Positions 1 to 12,475 are shown, counted from the first letter of the stretch. The stretch is 64,000 nt of DNA from Branchiostoma floridae (GCF_000003815.2 NC_049992.1:17811747-17875746), one strand, 5' to 3'. Made by a program: numbers and translations. Notes: generated from the sequence alone by a model not told the origin.

Positions 1-719
1 GTACCCTGGTATGAGTAACATTTGGTATAGATAGGCATAATATAGTTGGTAAAATGATCCAAGTAAAATTTTTGGCATAAAGTACTGTAAAAGGCTTAAT
101 TACAGCACTTTTTTTAGGGGAAATTGGTTTTCTTTCGTTCTCCATGCCGTGACCTTTCGGACGTTCACCCCACAGAGCCGACATCTGCACCTGCGTCTAG
201 CCGGCAGGAAGAGTTAATTCAATTAATGGTTCAGCCAATCAGCGAAGAGGAAAGCGAAGGCTAATAAATATTCATAAGCGGGACCACACAATACGTTAAC
301 TTGAAGACTCAGGCCGTACAGACTTCTCGCCAGGATTTTTTCAAAGCGTCGGACAGGGGTCCGGGGGCCGCCGAATGTCCCTGGCGGGGTCCAGGGGCAG
401 GGCCACTGTGGGGGGGCCCAGGTGGGCGAAGCCCCCCCGGAAGCTCTTGCATTTTAGGCTATTGAGAAGGCTTCTTTTATCAGTTTTTTTAGGGCCATAT
501 CTACGATAATCGTAGCAGTCACTTACTTCTCTTCAGCAGTTTGACTTTAAAATATTTCGGGTCAAAGCTTCAAAGACAACTAAAACCTCATAAACAACAA
601 ACTTTACTTAGCTCAACAGTATACAAAAATATTGTACGGGTTGCCATCCTTAGTTGAAGCGCTTATTTATAGCGCTAGTATCTTCGCTGCGCCGTTAGCC
701 GCCGTGCGACTTTTGTTGA

Positions 720-1501
720 ATGAATGAATGAAGACCTTTATTGTACAATTTTGCCCAACCGGGCTAAGTACAGGTCACAACAAGTCAGGATATATACATA
801 CATAAAAGTGTCACAAATCTAGTCTAACACAAAAGTTCGGCTTCTTCTCGCTTCTTGGTAATAGTGAAAATGTAGGACTGTATGGGTTTCGCTATTGTCG
901 GATTGTCAAAACGCATGAGAAATATAAACTTGTCAGTGCTACTCATGTGTCTAAAATGAGGGAATCTACTTTCTATATAACTAAATAGAGTATTTCTATC
1001 ATTCGCATACATATCGCAATTAACAGTGAAGTGCACTTCATCTTCTACCATGTTTGAGGTACAAAATTGGCAGATTCTTTGTTCTAGAGGAGTGCGGTTG
1101 TGCCTTCCCGATTCAATTCGCAGTCGGTGGCAACTGATTCTTAGTTTAGCAATGGTAGTTCTATGCCGAATGTTTGTAATTTTTAAATACTGCTCTTCAT
1201 TGTATGTGGATTTCAGTAGTCTGTACGTTCGGAGTTTGTTTTTCGCACGTAAACCTTTATTATCATTATGAATGTTGGTTAGAAAATTCTGGAAATAAAT
1301 ATCATTCAGTCGTTGGTGGATTGCAGAAATTAGGTGGGATATGTTTGGATCTGTTGACTTACGGGCTTGCCAAACAAAAGGGTAACCACACTCCTCCAAA
1401 GTTTTGCGAACACCAGATGCCCAACATTTGGTACCTGATGAATCTAGATTAAGCTGACATAAGAGAGCGTCTGCCTGCAGACTCTCAGCTGGCACATTCT
1501 G
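720..1501 (-). mobile_element. 5'-truncated CR1-like LINE insertion (copy 1)
   Basis: A 782-bp insertion is flanked by TTTGTTGA at 712-719 and 1502-1509. The same flanks sit joined as an empty site at 31136-31143 in the third element copy. On the minus strand its 3' end is an ATTC-type short tandem tail, as in CR1/L2-clade elements that lack poly(A). Confidence 0.85.
824..1495 (-). pseudogene. C-terminal fragment of a LINE reverse-transcriptase polyprotein (copy 1)
   Basis: A 223-codon open frame matches the region downstream of the RT domain in CR1/L2-like non-LTR retrotransposons. Visible features are RHRTTIAKLRISCHRLRIE and a zinc-knuckle-like CQFC.. VEDEVHF.. C pattern. The catalytic RT motifs are absent because the copy is 5'-truncated, so it cannot act by itself. 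Confidence 0.8.
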
Positions 1502-2750
1502 TTTGTTGACGGTCTGATATCCCTACGTCGCCGCCTCGCTGATATTCCCACGGACATGTTTCAAAAAAAATACCCAGCAAAAAACGCTGTTCTGCGTCAA
1601 ATTCTATTCTATAAAACTCAGTGTTACAGTCTAAATATTTTGTAGAAGCACCGCTGTAGGAAAGAAGGTCCAAGCAATGTAAAACATCACGTAGCATGAA
1701 GTTCGCTGTCAACTGGCACACAGCACATGACTGTTTGAAACTCTAAGTCTAATCAACAGCCGTGTTTGATTGATAGCCGGCGGTCCTATGATGAAGTCGG
1801 CGAAAGGTGCGTTAGTTAGAAAATCTGCGTTTAGTTTTGATACGTAATTATAAGTTAGACAGTGGCGAGAATGATTATTTTCTCATCAATATTTCTCTTC
1901 AGAATTATTTGAACTTAATTGTACATCTAAACAATTGTCTTACCTGTGCAATGTTTATATGATTAATGATCAGTGTACTGAAATCATGTGTAACGTATGG
2001 CTCCTAGTCAATAGATCAGCATTTTCTCTATAGTGACCACCTGTCTATAGTGGCCACATTTCCTAGTGCTGTTGTTGTTTGGCATAAACTTTGAACATTT
2101 AAATTGTAAGTAACTTTAAACTGCCAGAGTTTCAGCCCAATAAAACACTCTCAGCGCCAGGGTATGAACAGACTGACCAGACAGACGAAAATAAATCCTC
2201 GAACAAGGTTCAATCGTATCTTCCGGGTCTGGCAGGAAGTTGTTAAACTAAAATAAGAATAGGCTCGATGGTTGATTGCATACAAAGTAAAACAGTTTAA
2301 CAGTTTTACAGCTTGAAGAAAACAAACGCTCCTACAGTACCTGCACCTGCTTGATAATTATCAAATCGTATGCCCTACTTGAATAAAAAAAGTTCATTGC
2401 AATAATAAATGTACCCACATCACAAGGAGCTTATACTTTTTTAAACTTACACCTAGTTATCGTACTGAAAATTGTTACTGACATTACATGAAGTCATTCA
2501 ACAATTTTCAGTCATGATGAAAATTTTCTGAATGGAAGGTGTGATTATTGTCATTTTCTGAAAAATAGAAGCAAGCTCTGTTTTTACCTGGAGTCAATTC
2601 ACAATACCAGTCCACTTTGGGGGATAATGTACTGTTAAGAGGATGTTCCATTTTTGCGCAGGGGTGATTTGGAACAGTCCAATGTTGCGTGGGAAGGGGT
2701 ATGGCTGAAATATGCTGTATTTGCTCTTAAGCAAATGTCGGCCTTTCTAG

Positions 2751-4193
2751 TTATTGACTATGCTTGCCGTGTAGTCTTCTGTGTAGATGTTATACAAACT
2801 ACTGTCTTACTTTAGCCCACATATTTCCATTCAACAAGACAGTGGTAACATGTATAGTGTTACCACTTGTATGTCTGGTTAGCCGGTTCCCCTATTTAAT
2901 GACTATGTTTGCCGTGTAGTCTTCTGTGTTGATATTACACAAACTACTGTCTTACTTTAGCCCACATATTTCCCTTCAACAAGACAGTGGTAACATGTAG
3001 AGTGTTACCACTTGTATGTCTGGTTAGCCGGTTCCCCTATTTAATGACTATGTCTGCCGTGTAGTCTTCTGTGTAGATGTTATACAAACTACTGTCTTAC
3101 TTTAGCCCACATATTTACATTCAACAAGACAGTGGTAACATGTATAGTGTTACCACTTGTATGTCTGGTTAGCCGGTTCCCCTATTCAATGACTATGTCT
3201 GCCGTGTAGTCTTCTGTGTAGATGTTATACAAACTACTGTCTTACTTTAGCCCACATATTTACATTCAACAAGACAGTGGTAACATGTATAGTGTTACCA
3301 CTCGTATGTCTGGTTCCCCTAGTTAATGACTGTGTTTGCCGTGTAGTCTTTCGTGTAGATGTTACACAAACTACTGTCTTACTTTAGCCCACATATTTCC
3401 ATTCAACAAGACAGTGGTAACATGTATAGTGTTACCACTTGTATGTCTGTTTAGCCGGTTCCCCTATTTAATGACTATGTCTGCCGTGTAGTCTTCTGTG
3501 TAGATGTTATACAAACTACTGTCTTACTTTAGCCCACATATTTACATTCAACAAGACAGTGGTAACATGTATAGTGTTACCACTTGTATGTCTGGTTAGC
3601 CGGTTCCCCTATTCAATGACTATGTCTGCCGTGTAGTCTTCTGTGTAGATGTTATACAAACAACTGTCTTACTTTAGCCCACATATTTACATTCAACAAG
3701 ACAGTGGTAACATGTATAGTGTTACCACTTGTATGTCTGGTTAGCCGGTTCCCCTATTCAATGACTATGTCTGCCGTGTAGTCTTCTGTGTAGATGTTAT
3801 ACAAACTACTGTCTTACTTTAGCCCACATATTTACATTCAACAAGACAGTGGTAACATGTATAGTGTTACCACTTGTATGTCTGGTTAGCCGGTTCCCCT
3901 ATTCAATGACTATGTCTGCCGTGTAGTCTTCTGTGTAGATGTTATACAAACTACTGTCTTACTTTAGCCCACATATTTACATTCAACAAGACAGTGGTAA
4001 CATGTATAGTGTTACCACTTGTATGTCTGGTTAGCCGGTTCCCCTATTTAATAACTATGTCTGCCGTGTAGTCTTCTGTGTAGATGTTACACAAACTACT
4101 GTCTTACTTTAGCCCACATATTTCCGTTCAACAAGATAGTGGTAACATGTATAGTGTTACTACTTGTATGTCTGGTTAACCGGTTCCCCTATT
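2751..4193 (+). repeat. 144-bp satellite array 1 (about 10 monomers)
   Basis: GACTATG recurs at 2757, 2901 and 3045, which gives the period. Each monomer contains the inverted repeat GTGGTAACA - 7 bases - TGTTACCAC. Monomers differ by few changes. The array runs directly into the next Helitron-like copy. Confidence 0.95.
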
Positions 4194-4429
4194 TATATTT
4201 CAGCCATACCATAGGTATGGTGAAATATATTGTATTCGTAATGTTTCTTCTTTCTTTCTCCTGTCAAATCTTCAGAACACGGTATCTCCGTTGTTCCTCA
4301 ACCGAATGACTTGAAATTTGGCACAAGGGTAGAGTGGGCCAATACCCTCGGGAGTTTTTTTCATTTTTTCCATATCTGTCTCTTAAATGATTTTATTAAG
4401 GTTTTTTGGTCATCTTAAGACCAAAACTG

Positions 4430-5140
4430 TATATTTGGGCCCCCTGTACCCTGGTATTATAACCGAATGAGCTGAAATTTGGCACAGATGTGCCTTGATA
4501 AGTCCCCCATATAGATTCAATATCAGTTTTGGTGTACAGTACAACAAAATGCTTATTTTTGCGATTTTTTGACCAATTTTTGACCAAAAAAGGACACTTT
4601 TGGCCCCTGTACCCTGGTATTACAACCAAATGAGCTGAAATTTGACAGAGATGTGCCTTGATAAGTCCCTCATATAGATTCAATATCAGTTTTGGTGTAC
4701 AGTACAACAAAATGCTTATTTTTGCGATTTTTTGACCAATTTTTGACCAAAAAAGGACACTTTTGGCTCCTGTACCCTGGTATTACAACCAAATGAGCTG
4801 AAATTTGACAGAGATGTGCCTTGATAAGTCCCTCATATAGATTCAATATCAGTTTTGGTGTACAGTACAACAAAATGCTTATTTTTGCGATTTTTTGACC
4901 AATTTTTGACCAAAAAAGGACACTTTTGGCTCCTGTACCTTGGTATTGCAACCGAATGAGCTGAAATTTGACACAGATGTGCCTTGATAATCCCTTCATA
5001 TAAATTCAATAACACTTTTGGTGTACAGTGCAACAAAATGCTTATTTTTGAGATTTTTGGCCAATTTTGACCAAAAAAGGACACTTTTGGCTCCTGTACC
5101 CTGGTATTACAATTAAATGACCTGAAATTTGGTATAGATA
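4430..5140 (+). repeat. 163-bp minisatellite inside Helitron-like copy 2
   Basis: The AGGACACTTTTGGC boundary recurs at 4591, 4754, 4917 and 5078, about 4.5 units. Open frames on the minus strand here come only from the repeat unit. The third element copy carries a shorter version from about 28520. Confidence 0.9.
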
Positions 5141-6436
5141 GGCATTAGATACTTGGTAATAAGATTCAAGTAAAATTTTTGACATAAACAACTTTAAAAT
5201 GATTAATTTTGGCACTTTTCTGAGGGGAAATTTGTTTTCTTTTGGCCTCCTGACGTGACCTTCCGTGACCCCGCACAGAGCCACACCTGTGCGCGTCAGC
5301 CGGAGAGTTAATTGAATCAAAGACCTAGCCAATCAGCGAAGAGGAGGCCAAAGGCTAATTAATATTCATAAGCGGGGCCTCATGATCCCGTATATAGCAG
5401 TGTTCCCGCCAGGGGGAGCAAAGCCCGCCTAAGGCTCTCGCATTTTAGACTATTCAGAAGGCTTTATATTGTATCAGTTCTTAGGGGCATATCTATGATA
5501 ATCGCAGCAGTCACTTAACTTCTCTTCAGGAGTTTAGCGTAACACTGTTTCAGGTCAAACCGTCAAAGGCAACTAAAAACAAACTTTAACGTTACTGAGT
5601 TCAACAGTACTTATAACTTGTTATCCGAAGTTGAAACGCTAGCGATGGTATTTTCGCTGCGCTGTTAGCTCCGTGCGACTGTTGTTGACGGTCTTATAAC
5701 GGTATATTTTGCACCCCTGTACCCTGGTATGAGTAACATTTGGTATAGATAGGCATAATATAGTTGGTAAAATGATCCAAGTAAAATTTTTGGCATAAAG
5801 TACTGTAAAAGGCTTAATTACAGCACTTTTTTTAGGGGAAATTGGTTTTCTTTCGTTCTCCATGCCGTGACCTTTCGGACGTTCACCCACAGAGCCGACA
5901 TCTGCACCTGCGTCTAGCCGGCAGGAAGAGTTAATTCAATTAATGGTTCAGCCAATCAGCGAAGAGGAAAGCGAAGGCTAATTAATATTCATAAGCGGGA
6001 CCACACAATACGTTAACTTGAAGACTCAGGCCGTACAGACTTCTCGCCAGGATTTTTTCAAAGCGTCGGACAGGGGTCCGGGGGCCGCCGAATGTCCCTG
6101 GCGGGGTCCAGGGGCAGGGCCACTGTGGGGGGGCCCAGGTGGGCGAAGCCCCCCCGGAAGCTCTTGCATTTTAGGCTATTGAGAAGGCTTCTTTTATCAG
6201 TTTTTTTAGGGCCATATCTACGATAATCGTAGCAGTCACTTACTTCTCTTCAGCAGTTTGACTTTAAAATATTTCGGGTCAAAGCTTCAAAGACAACTAA
6301 AACCTCATAAACAACAAACTTTACTTAGCTCAACAGTATACAAAAATATTGTACGGGTTGCCATCCTTAGTTGAAGCGCTTATTTATAGCGCTAGTATCT
6401 TCGCTGCGCCGTTAGCCGCCGTGCGACTTTTGTTGA

Positions 6437-7218
6437 ATGAATGAATGAAGACCTTTATTGTACAATTTTGCCCAACCGGGCTAAGTACAGGTCACAACAA
6501 GTCAGGATATATACATACATAAAAGTGTCACAAATCTAGTCTAACACAAAAGTTCGGCTTCTTCTCGCTTCTTGGTAATAGTGAAAATGTAGGACTGTAT
6601 GGGTTTCGCTATTGTCGGATTGTCAAAACGCATGAGAAATATAAACTTGTCAGTGCTACTCATGTGTCTAAAATGAGGGAATCTACTTTCTATATAACTA
6701 AATAGAGTATTTCTATCATTCGCATACATATCGCAATTAACAGTGAAGTGCACTTCATCTTCTACCATGTTTGAGGTACAAAATTGGCAGATTCTTTGTT
6801 CTAGAGGAGTGCGGTTGTGCCTTCCCGATTCAATTCGCAGTCGGTGGCAACTGATTCTTAGTTTAGCAATGGTAGTTCTATGCCGAATGTTTGTAATTTT
6901 TAAATACTGCTCTTCATTGTATGTGGATTTCAGTAGTCTGTACGTTCGGAGTTTGTTTTTCGCACGTAAACCTTTATTATCATTATGAATGTTGGTTAGA
7001 AAATTCTGGAAATAAATATCATTCAGTCGTTGGTGGATTGCAGAAATTAGGTGGGATATGTTTGGATCTGTTGACTTACGGGCTTGCCAAACAAAAGGGT
7101 AACCACACTCCTCCAAAGTTTTGCGAACACCAGATGCCCAACATTTGGTACCTGATGAATCTAGATTAAGCTGACATAAGAGAGCGTCTGCCTGCAGACT
7201 CTCAGCTGGCACATTCTG
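6437..7218 (-). mobile_element. 5'-truncated CR1-like LINE insertion (copy 2)
   Basis: This is the same insertion as at 720-1501, offset by 5717 bases, with the same TTTGTTGA duplications (6429-6436 on the left). It came with the tandem duplication of the whole unit and is not a second transposition event. Confidence 0.85.
6541..7212 (-). pseudogene. C-terminal fragment of a LINE reverse-transcriptase polyprotein (copy 2)
   Basis: The deduced protein is identical over all 223 codons to the fragment at 824-1495. Full identity of a non-functional frame indicates a very recent duplication of the region, or an assembly duplication. Confidence 0.8.
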
Positions 7219-8843
7219 TTTGTTGACGGTCTGATATCCCTACGTCGCCGCCTCGCTGATATTCCCACGGACATGTTTCAAAAAAAATACCCAGCAAAAA
7301 ACGCTGTTCTGCGTCAAATTCTATTCTATAAAACTCAGTGTTACAGTCTAAATATTTTGTAGAAGCACCGCTGTAGGAAAGAAGGTCCAAGCAATGTAAA
7401 ACATCACGTAGCATGAAGTTCGCTGTCAACTGGCACACAGCACATGACTGTTTGAAACTCTAAGTCTAATCAACAGCCGTGTTTGATTGATAGCCGGCGG
7501 TCCTATGATGAAGTCGGCGAAAGGTGCGTTAGTTAGAAAATCTGCGTTTAGTTTTGATACGTAATTATAAGTTAGACAGTGGCGAGAATGATTATTTTCT
7601 CATCAATGTTTCTCTTCAGAATTATTTGAACTTAATTGTACATCTAAACAATTGGCTTACCTGTGCAATGTTTATATGATTAATGATCAGTGTACTGAAA
7701 TCATGTGTAACGTATGGCTCCTAGTCAATAGATCAGCATTTTCTCTATAGTGACCACCTGTCTATAGTGGCCACATTTCCTAGTGCTGTTGTTGTTTGGC
7801 ATAAACTTTGAACATTTAAATTGTAAGTAACTTTAAACTGCCAGAGTTTCAGCCCAATAAAACACTCTCAGCGCCAGGGTATGAACAGACTGACCAGACA
7901 GACGAAAATAAATCCTCGAACAAGGTTCAATCGTATCTTCCGGGTCTGGCAGGAAGTTGTTAAACTAAAATAAGAATAGGCTCGATGGTTGATTGCATAC
8001 AAAGTAAAACAGTTTAACAGTTTTACAGCTTGAAGAAAACAAACGCTCCTACAGTACCTGCACCTGCTTGATAATTATTAAATCGTATGCCCTACTTGAA
8101 TAAAAAAAGTTCATTGCAATAATAAATGTACCCACATCACAAGGAGCTTATACTTTTTTAAACTTACACCTAGTTATCGTACTGAAAATTGTTAATGACA
8201 TTACATGAAGTCATTCAACAATTTTCAGTCATGATGAAAATTTTCTGAATGGAAGGTGTGATTATTGTCATTTTCTGAAAAATAGAAGCAAGCTCTGTTT
8301 TTACCTGGAGTCAATTCACAATACCAGTCCACTTTGGGGGATAATGTACTGTTAAGAGGATGTTCCATTTTTGCGCAGGGGTGATTTGGAACAGTCCAAT
8401 GTTGCGTGGGAAGGGGTATGGCTGAAATATGCTGTATTTGCTCTTAAGCAAATGTCGGCCTTTCTAGTTATTGACTATGCTTGCCGTGTAGTCTTCTGTG
8501 TAGATGTTACACAAACTACTGTCTTACTTTAGCCCACATATTTCCATTCAACAAGACAGTGGTAACATGTATAGTGTTACCACTTGTATGTCTGGTTAGC
8601 CGGTTCCCCTATTCAATGACTATGTCTGCCGTGTAGTCTTCTGTGTAGATGTTATACAAACTACTGTCTTACTTTAGCCCACATATTTACATTCAACAAG
8701 ACAGTGGTAACATGTATAGTGTTACCACTTGTATGTCTGGTTAGCCGGTTCCCCTATTCAATGACTATGTCTGCCGTGTAGTCTTCTGTGTAGATGTTAT
8801 ACAAACTACTGTCTTACTTTAGCCCACATATTACATCAACAAG

Positions 8844-8943
8844 NNNNNNNNNNNNNNNNNNNNNNNNNNNNNNNNNNNNNNNNNNNNNNNNNNNNNNNNN
8901 NNNNNNNNNNNNNNNNNNNNNNNNNNNNNNNNNNNNNNNNNNN
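8844..8943. other. Assembly gap (100 N)
   Basis: Exactly 100 N inside the satellite; a placeholder length, so the true array size is unknown. Confidence 0.99.
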
Positions 8944-9404
8944 CTATGTCTGCCGTGTAGTCTTCTGTGTAGATGTTACACAAACTACTGTCTTACTTTA
9001 GCCCACATATTTCCGTTCAACAAGATAGTGGTAACATGTATAGTGTACACTGACTTGTATGTCTGGTTAGCCGGTTCCCCTATTTAATGACTATGTTTGC
9101 CGTGTAGTCTTCTGTGTTGATATTACACAAACTACTGTCTTACTTTAGCCCACATATTTCCCTTCAACAAGACAGTGGTAACATGTAGAGTGTTACCACT
9201 TGTATGTCTGGTTAGCCGGTTCCCCTATTTAATGACTATGTCTGCCGTGTAGTCTTCTGTGTAGATGTTATACAAACTACTGTCTTACTTTAGCCCACAT
9301 ATTTACATTCAACAAGACAGTGGTAACATGTATAGTGTTACCACTTGTATGTCTGGTTAGCCGGTTCCCCTATTCAATGACTATGTCTGCCGTGTAGTCT
9401 TCTG

Positions 9405-9509
9405 TTCCATTTTTGCGCAGGGGGTGATTTGGAACAGTCCAATGTTGCGTGGAAGGGGTATGGCTGAAATATGCTGTATTTGCTCTTAAGCAAATGTCGG
9501 CCTTTCTAG
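9405..9509 (+). mobile_element. Isolated 3' end of the Helitron-like element inside array 2
   Basis: The stretch from TTCCATTTTTGCGCAG to the terminal CTAG (9506-9509) repeats the last ~100 bases of the full element and is again followed by TTATTGACTATG. It probably arose by unequal exchange within the array. Confidence 0.8.
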
Positions 9510-9900
9510 TTATTGACTATGCTTGCCGTGTAGTCTTCTGTGTAGATGTTACACAAACTACTGTCTTACTTTAGCCCACATATTTCCATTCCACAAGACA
9601 GTGGTAACATGTATAGTGTTACCACTTGTATGTCTAGTTACCCGGTTCCCATATTTAATGACTACGTTTGCCGTGTTGTATTCTGTGTAGATGTTACACA
9701 AACTACTGTCTTACTTTAGCCCACATATTTCCATTCAACAAGACAGTGGTAACATGTATAGTGTTACCACTCGTATGTCTGGTTCCCCTAGTTAATGACT
9801 GTGTTTGCCGTGTAGTCTTCTGTGTAAATGTTACACAAACTACTGTTTTACTTTAGCCCACATATTTCCATTCAACAAGACAGTGGTAACATGTCTCATT

Positions 9901-10304
9901 ACCAGTGTCAGTCATGTCAGGCTGAAGTAATTACATCGTTACTCCTGAGCCTAGCTCTTCCACAAAAACATTCATGAGACAAGAAAGCTTCCAAATCTTC
10001 CGAGGCCTCCCAAGGCAAAACAGGGACTAATCTCCGCCGCCTTTGACGCATGGCTGTGGAATGATATGAATGCATGCATAGTGATGAGGCTACCAAGCCT
10101 TGATCTTCAATCTTTGGACTGCGCAAACTGGGCGCCGGATACCATGATGGACTCGGCTTCGTGAAAGATCAAGCTAACTATGCATGCTTAGAGAATGACA
10201 GAATTCTTTGTATTAAACCAAGTTCCCTCTTTCAACCTCCTTGATTAAACAAAGTCTTTTATTCAGCCTACGTTTTGGTGACCGTCTGTCACCTTCCTCA
10301 CGGC
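9901..10304. other. Intergenic, no gene recognised; part of a dispersed repeat
   Basis: An open frame on the minus strand (9917-10126) matches no family I know. The part from about 10250 (ACCGTCTGTCACC to GGCAATTCTGAC) resembles 33400-33445, so it is repeat-derived. Confidence 0.4.
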
Positions 10305-10313
10305 AATTCTGAC

Positions 10314-10608
10314 AATCCGTATCCATCTACTATTAAGGGGTTCACCTTTCCTGTCACATTCAACAAACTGCAGTATCTTACAGTTAACCCAGTTATATAT
10401 TGTAAATACGAAACGTTTTTCAACTACCTTGTAACCTGACTTATATGTAAATAGCTGTGAACTGTTTGTTTTGATATTGTCATTTATTTGTTCTTGTCAG
10501 TTATCTTTTTTTAGAGGTGATGTGAATATTAGCGTACTGTTAGAGTGTATTACCTCTCTGTCCTGTTTTGTACTTTGATGTTGAACAAATAAAATAAAAA
10601 ATAAAAAA
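10314..10608 (+). mobile_element. Short retroposed insert with A-rich tail and 9-bp target duplication
   Basis: AATTCTGAC flanks both sides (10305-10313 and 10609-10617). The insert ends in an A-rich run (AAATAAAAAATAAAAAAAA). The related repeat at about 33437 has AATTCTGAC once, with no insert. A 5'-truncated LINE 3' end is the likeliest source. Confidence 0.75.
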
Positions 10609-10617
10609 AATTCTGAC

Positions 10618-11850
10618 TAATTCACATTGCACTGCAGCTATAGGTGTCGCTGCTTGCAGATGCGGTCTCAAACGTAAAATTCTTCCATAGATTTTTTATT
10701 ATGTTCTGTAAACTATGCTCGGATATAATCACACACCATTCTATGCAATCTTCGACTGGACAGTAAGTAACAACTTTCCAGCGGCATAAGACTGAATAAT
10801 GTCCTCTGTCTGGAGTTGGTGACTCACTACAAATCACCCGGATGGAGGCCTGGCGTACCTCCGTCTAGTATCAGTCATGCGGTAGTTTACATCATTCACC
10901 CAGACGGGAGACCTGGCGCAGCCCCGTCTTGTAATCAGTTAACTTAACGAAAATGTATGTCGCCCCCGTATACGTAAGGGGCGGTATATCCCCGTCGTGA
11001 GTAAGCACGTCGACCAATGATGATGATGATGGCGATGATGATGAATATCTTCTTGTCGGGATAAGTTGGATTAATGTAACCTTTGACTAATTCATAACTG
11101 GAATATTATACAAATACAAATGTACAAGTAAGATCGAAAAGAACACAAAACATACAATGCGTAGAATTCGTTTTTATCTATGAAATTCGTCAAGCAATCC
11201 GATAAATCGGAATAGGGACGTCACTACTAGTATGTACTCTCCTAGATCGTTGGTGTGCCACCGTAAAGTAGTATTGCCACTGAGTGGCAGACATGCACTG
11301 ATATTGCTAGTATCCCGCCCGTTACCTTGTACATAGTGCATATACAACGCCATTACGTAGAGCAATAAAGTATTTCTGTAATGGCGCAGAACGCTCAGGT
11401 CTAGCCTGGATACCATACCCCAACCTTAAAAATATCTTTCGTGTCTGGCAAGATGGCTGTATACATATAGAAAGGTTCTCGAAGGCCCTTGATCAGAGGG
11501 AGGAGAACCTAGGATTGATGACCACCCCAGGTAGCCAGCTAAAACACACCACAGTTGGTCAGCAAGCTATCACAGTAGCGAATCAGGGACTTAGTGGCCA
11601 CTGTTATGGATTCAAAAAATACAGTTGGGGGTCTTTAACCAATCATGGTTGGGTGTTATTACCTCCTGCTGATCCTGCTGCAATTCCATTGGTGTAGTTT
11701 TTTGCCCTCTATTTGAGGCAAAATTGAGAAGCCGGCCTATGCCATCCTGCATGATAGATACTTGAGATCGGGCTGGGGTTACGGTAACCAGGCTAGCTCA
11801 GGTTGTGTATATCAAATACGGATATTGCGCACTTTGTCAATTTGTTGCAA
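10618..11850. other. Intergenic, no gene recognised
   Basis: The start (GGTGTCGCTGC at about 10643) continues a dispersed repeat shared with 33470. A ~45-bp imperfect direct repeat lies at 10837-10880 and 10897-10942 (GAGGCCTGGCG / GAGACCTGGCG). A short GATGAT run is at about 11020. Nothing else is identified. Confidence 0.5.
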
Positions 11851-11854
11851 CTCA

Positions 11855-12150
11855 TACTGAACTTTTATTGTCACAGCAAAAAGTACAATAACTACTAGAC
11901 ATACAAAATCTATCTTAAAATTGTACATACTGTATGCATATATAAAAATCGACCTCGACCTTCGTGTTTATAACACCTAGTATTCACATGCCAAATGTCA
12001 TTTCATTAGGTTTTTAAGCCATGCTGACAAATATACGGAATCAAACACACACACACATGTACATGTACATGTACATGTACACATGCACAAACACACACAC
12101 ACACACCAAAAACACCAAAACAATACCTCAATTTTTCATTGAGGTAAAAG
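11855..12150 (+). repeat. Dispersed repeat with CA/ATGTAC microsatellite and terminal hairpin
   Basis: Order: GACCTCGACCTTCGTG, a CA/ATGTAC microsatellite (12045-12105), then AACAATACCTCAATTTTTC and its inverse ATTGAGGTA as a hairpin at 12124-12146. The same layout recurs at 15080-15260, 53935-54155 and about 54390-54565. Confidence 0.7.
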
Positions 12151-12475
12151 CATAAGCATGTGTGGTATATACTTTAGTCCCAAAAGATCCTAACCCCTAG
12201 ATGATATACTCATCTACGAATCACCATTTAAATAGTTTTAGATTAAGAAGGTAAAGCGAGAAAGAGCTCAATAAAATCAGATCAGGTTAGCCAATAAAAG
12301 TTGTATAGGTGGTAATATCTGTTGCAGCCATATATTTCAGCTATAAAGCAGTGATTAGGTCGAGTCACAAGCGAGCTGTTTTCCTCACGAAGTCAATTAA
12401 AGGAGGATTAGTGGGTTTAATTGTGAACGTAAAAAAATCGAAACGGCCCGCCACTGTTATGCGCCACTGGTCAAA

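Larger units (their letters stand above)
1..2750 (+). mobile_element. Helitron-like (Helentron/HINE-type) element, copy 1, 5' end cut off by the window
   Basis: The 3' end has hairpin ATTTGCTCTTAAGCAAAT, ten bases, then CTAG at 2747-2750 followed by T, as known for Helitron 3' termini. The inverted repeat GTATGGCTGAAATAT (2699-2713) lies internal to that end and pairs with the 5' end seen in the other copies. No Rep/helicase coding sequence is present, so the element is non-autonomous. It carries a LINE insertion at 720-1501. It is nearly identical to the copy starting at 4194. Confidence 0.72.
4194..8467 (+). mobile_element. Helitron-like (Helentron/HINE-type) element, copy 2, full length
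   Basis: The 5' end carries ATATTTCAGCCATAC (4195-4209), immediately followed by its own inverse to form a hairpin. The 3' side has GTATGGCTGAAATAT (8416-8430), hairpin ATTTGCTCTTAAGCAAAT and CTAG (8464-8467). Asymmetric inverted repeats plus internal tandem repeats fit Helentron-associated elements. Satellite sequence flanks both sides, so the element sits within the 144-bp array. It has a LINE insert at 6437-7218 and no transposase gene. Confidence 0.75.
8468..9900 (+). repeat. 144-bp satellite array 2 with assembly gap
   Basis: This is the same monomer as array 1, about ten units, interrupted by 100 N at 8844-8943 and by a reinserted Helitron-like 3' end at 9405-9509. Bases beside the gap are slightly degraded (ATTACATCAACAAG for ATTTACATTCAACAAG), suggesting a collapsed or poorly resolved array. 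Confidence 0.93.

Noticed and set aside
2751-4193. CRISPR-like array of 144-bp units
   Set aside because: Monomers repeat end to end without variable spacers.
4396-5332. Minus-strand frames with repeated KISILLYCTPK-like text
   Set aside because: They follow the 163-bp minisatellite period and change frame with its indels.
9917-10126. Arginine-rich minus-strand frame as a gene
   Set aside because: No known domain, and it lies in repeat-derived sequence.
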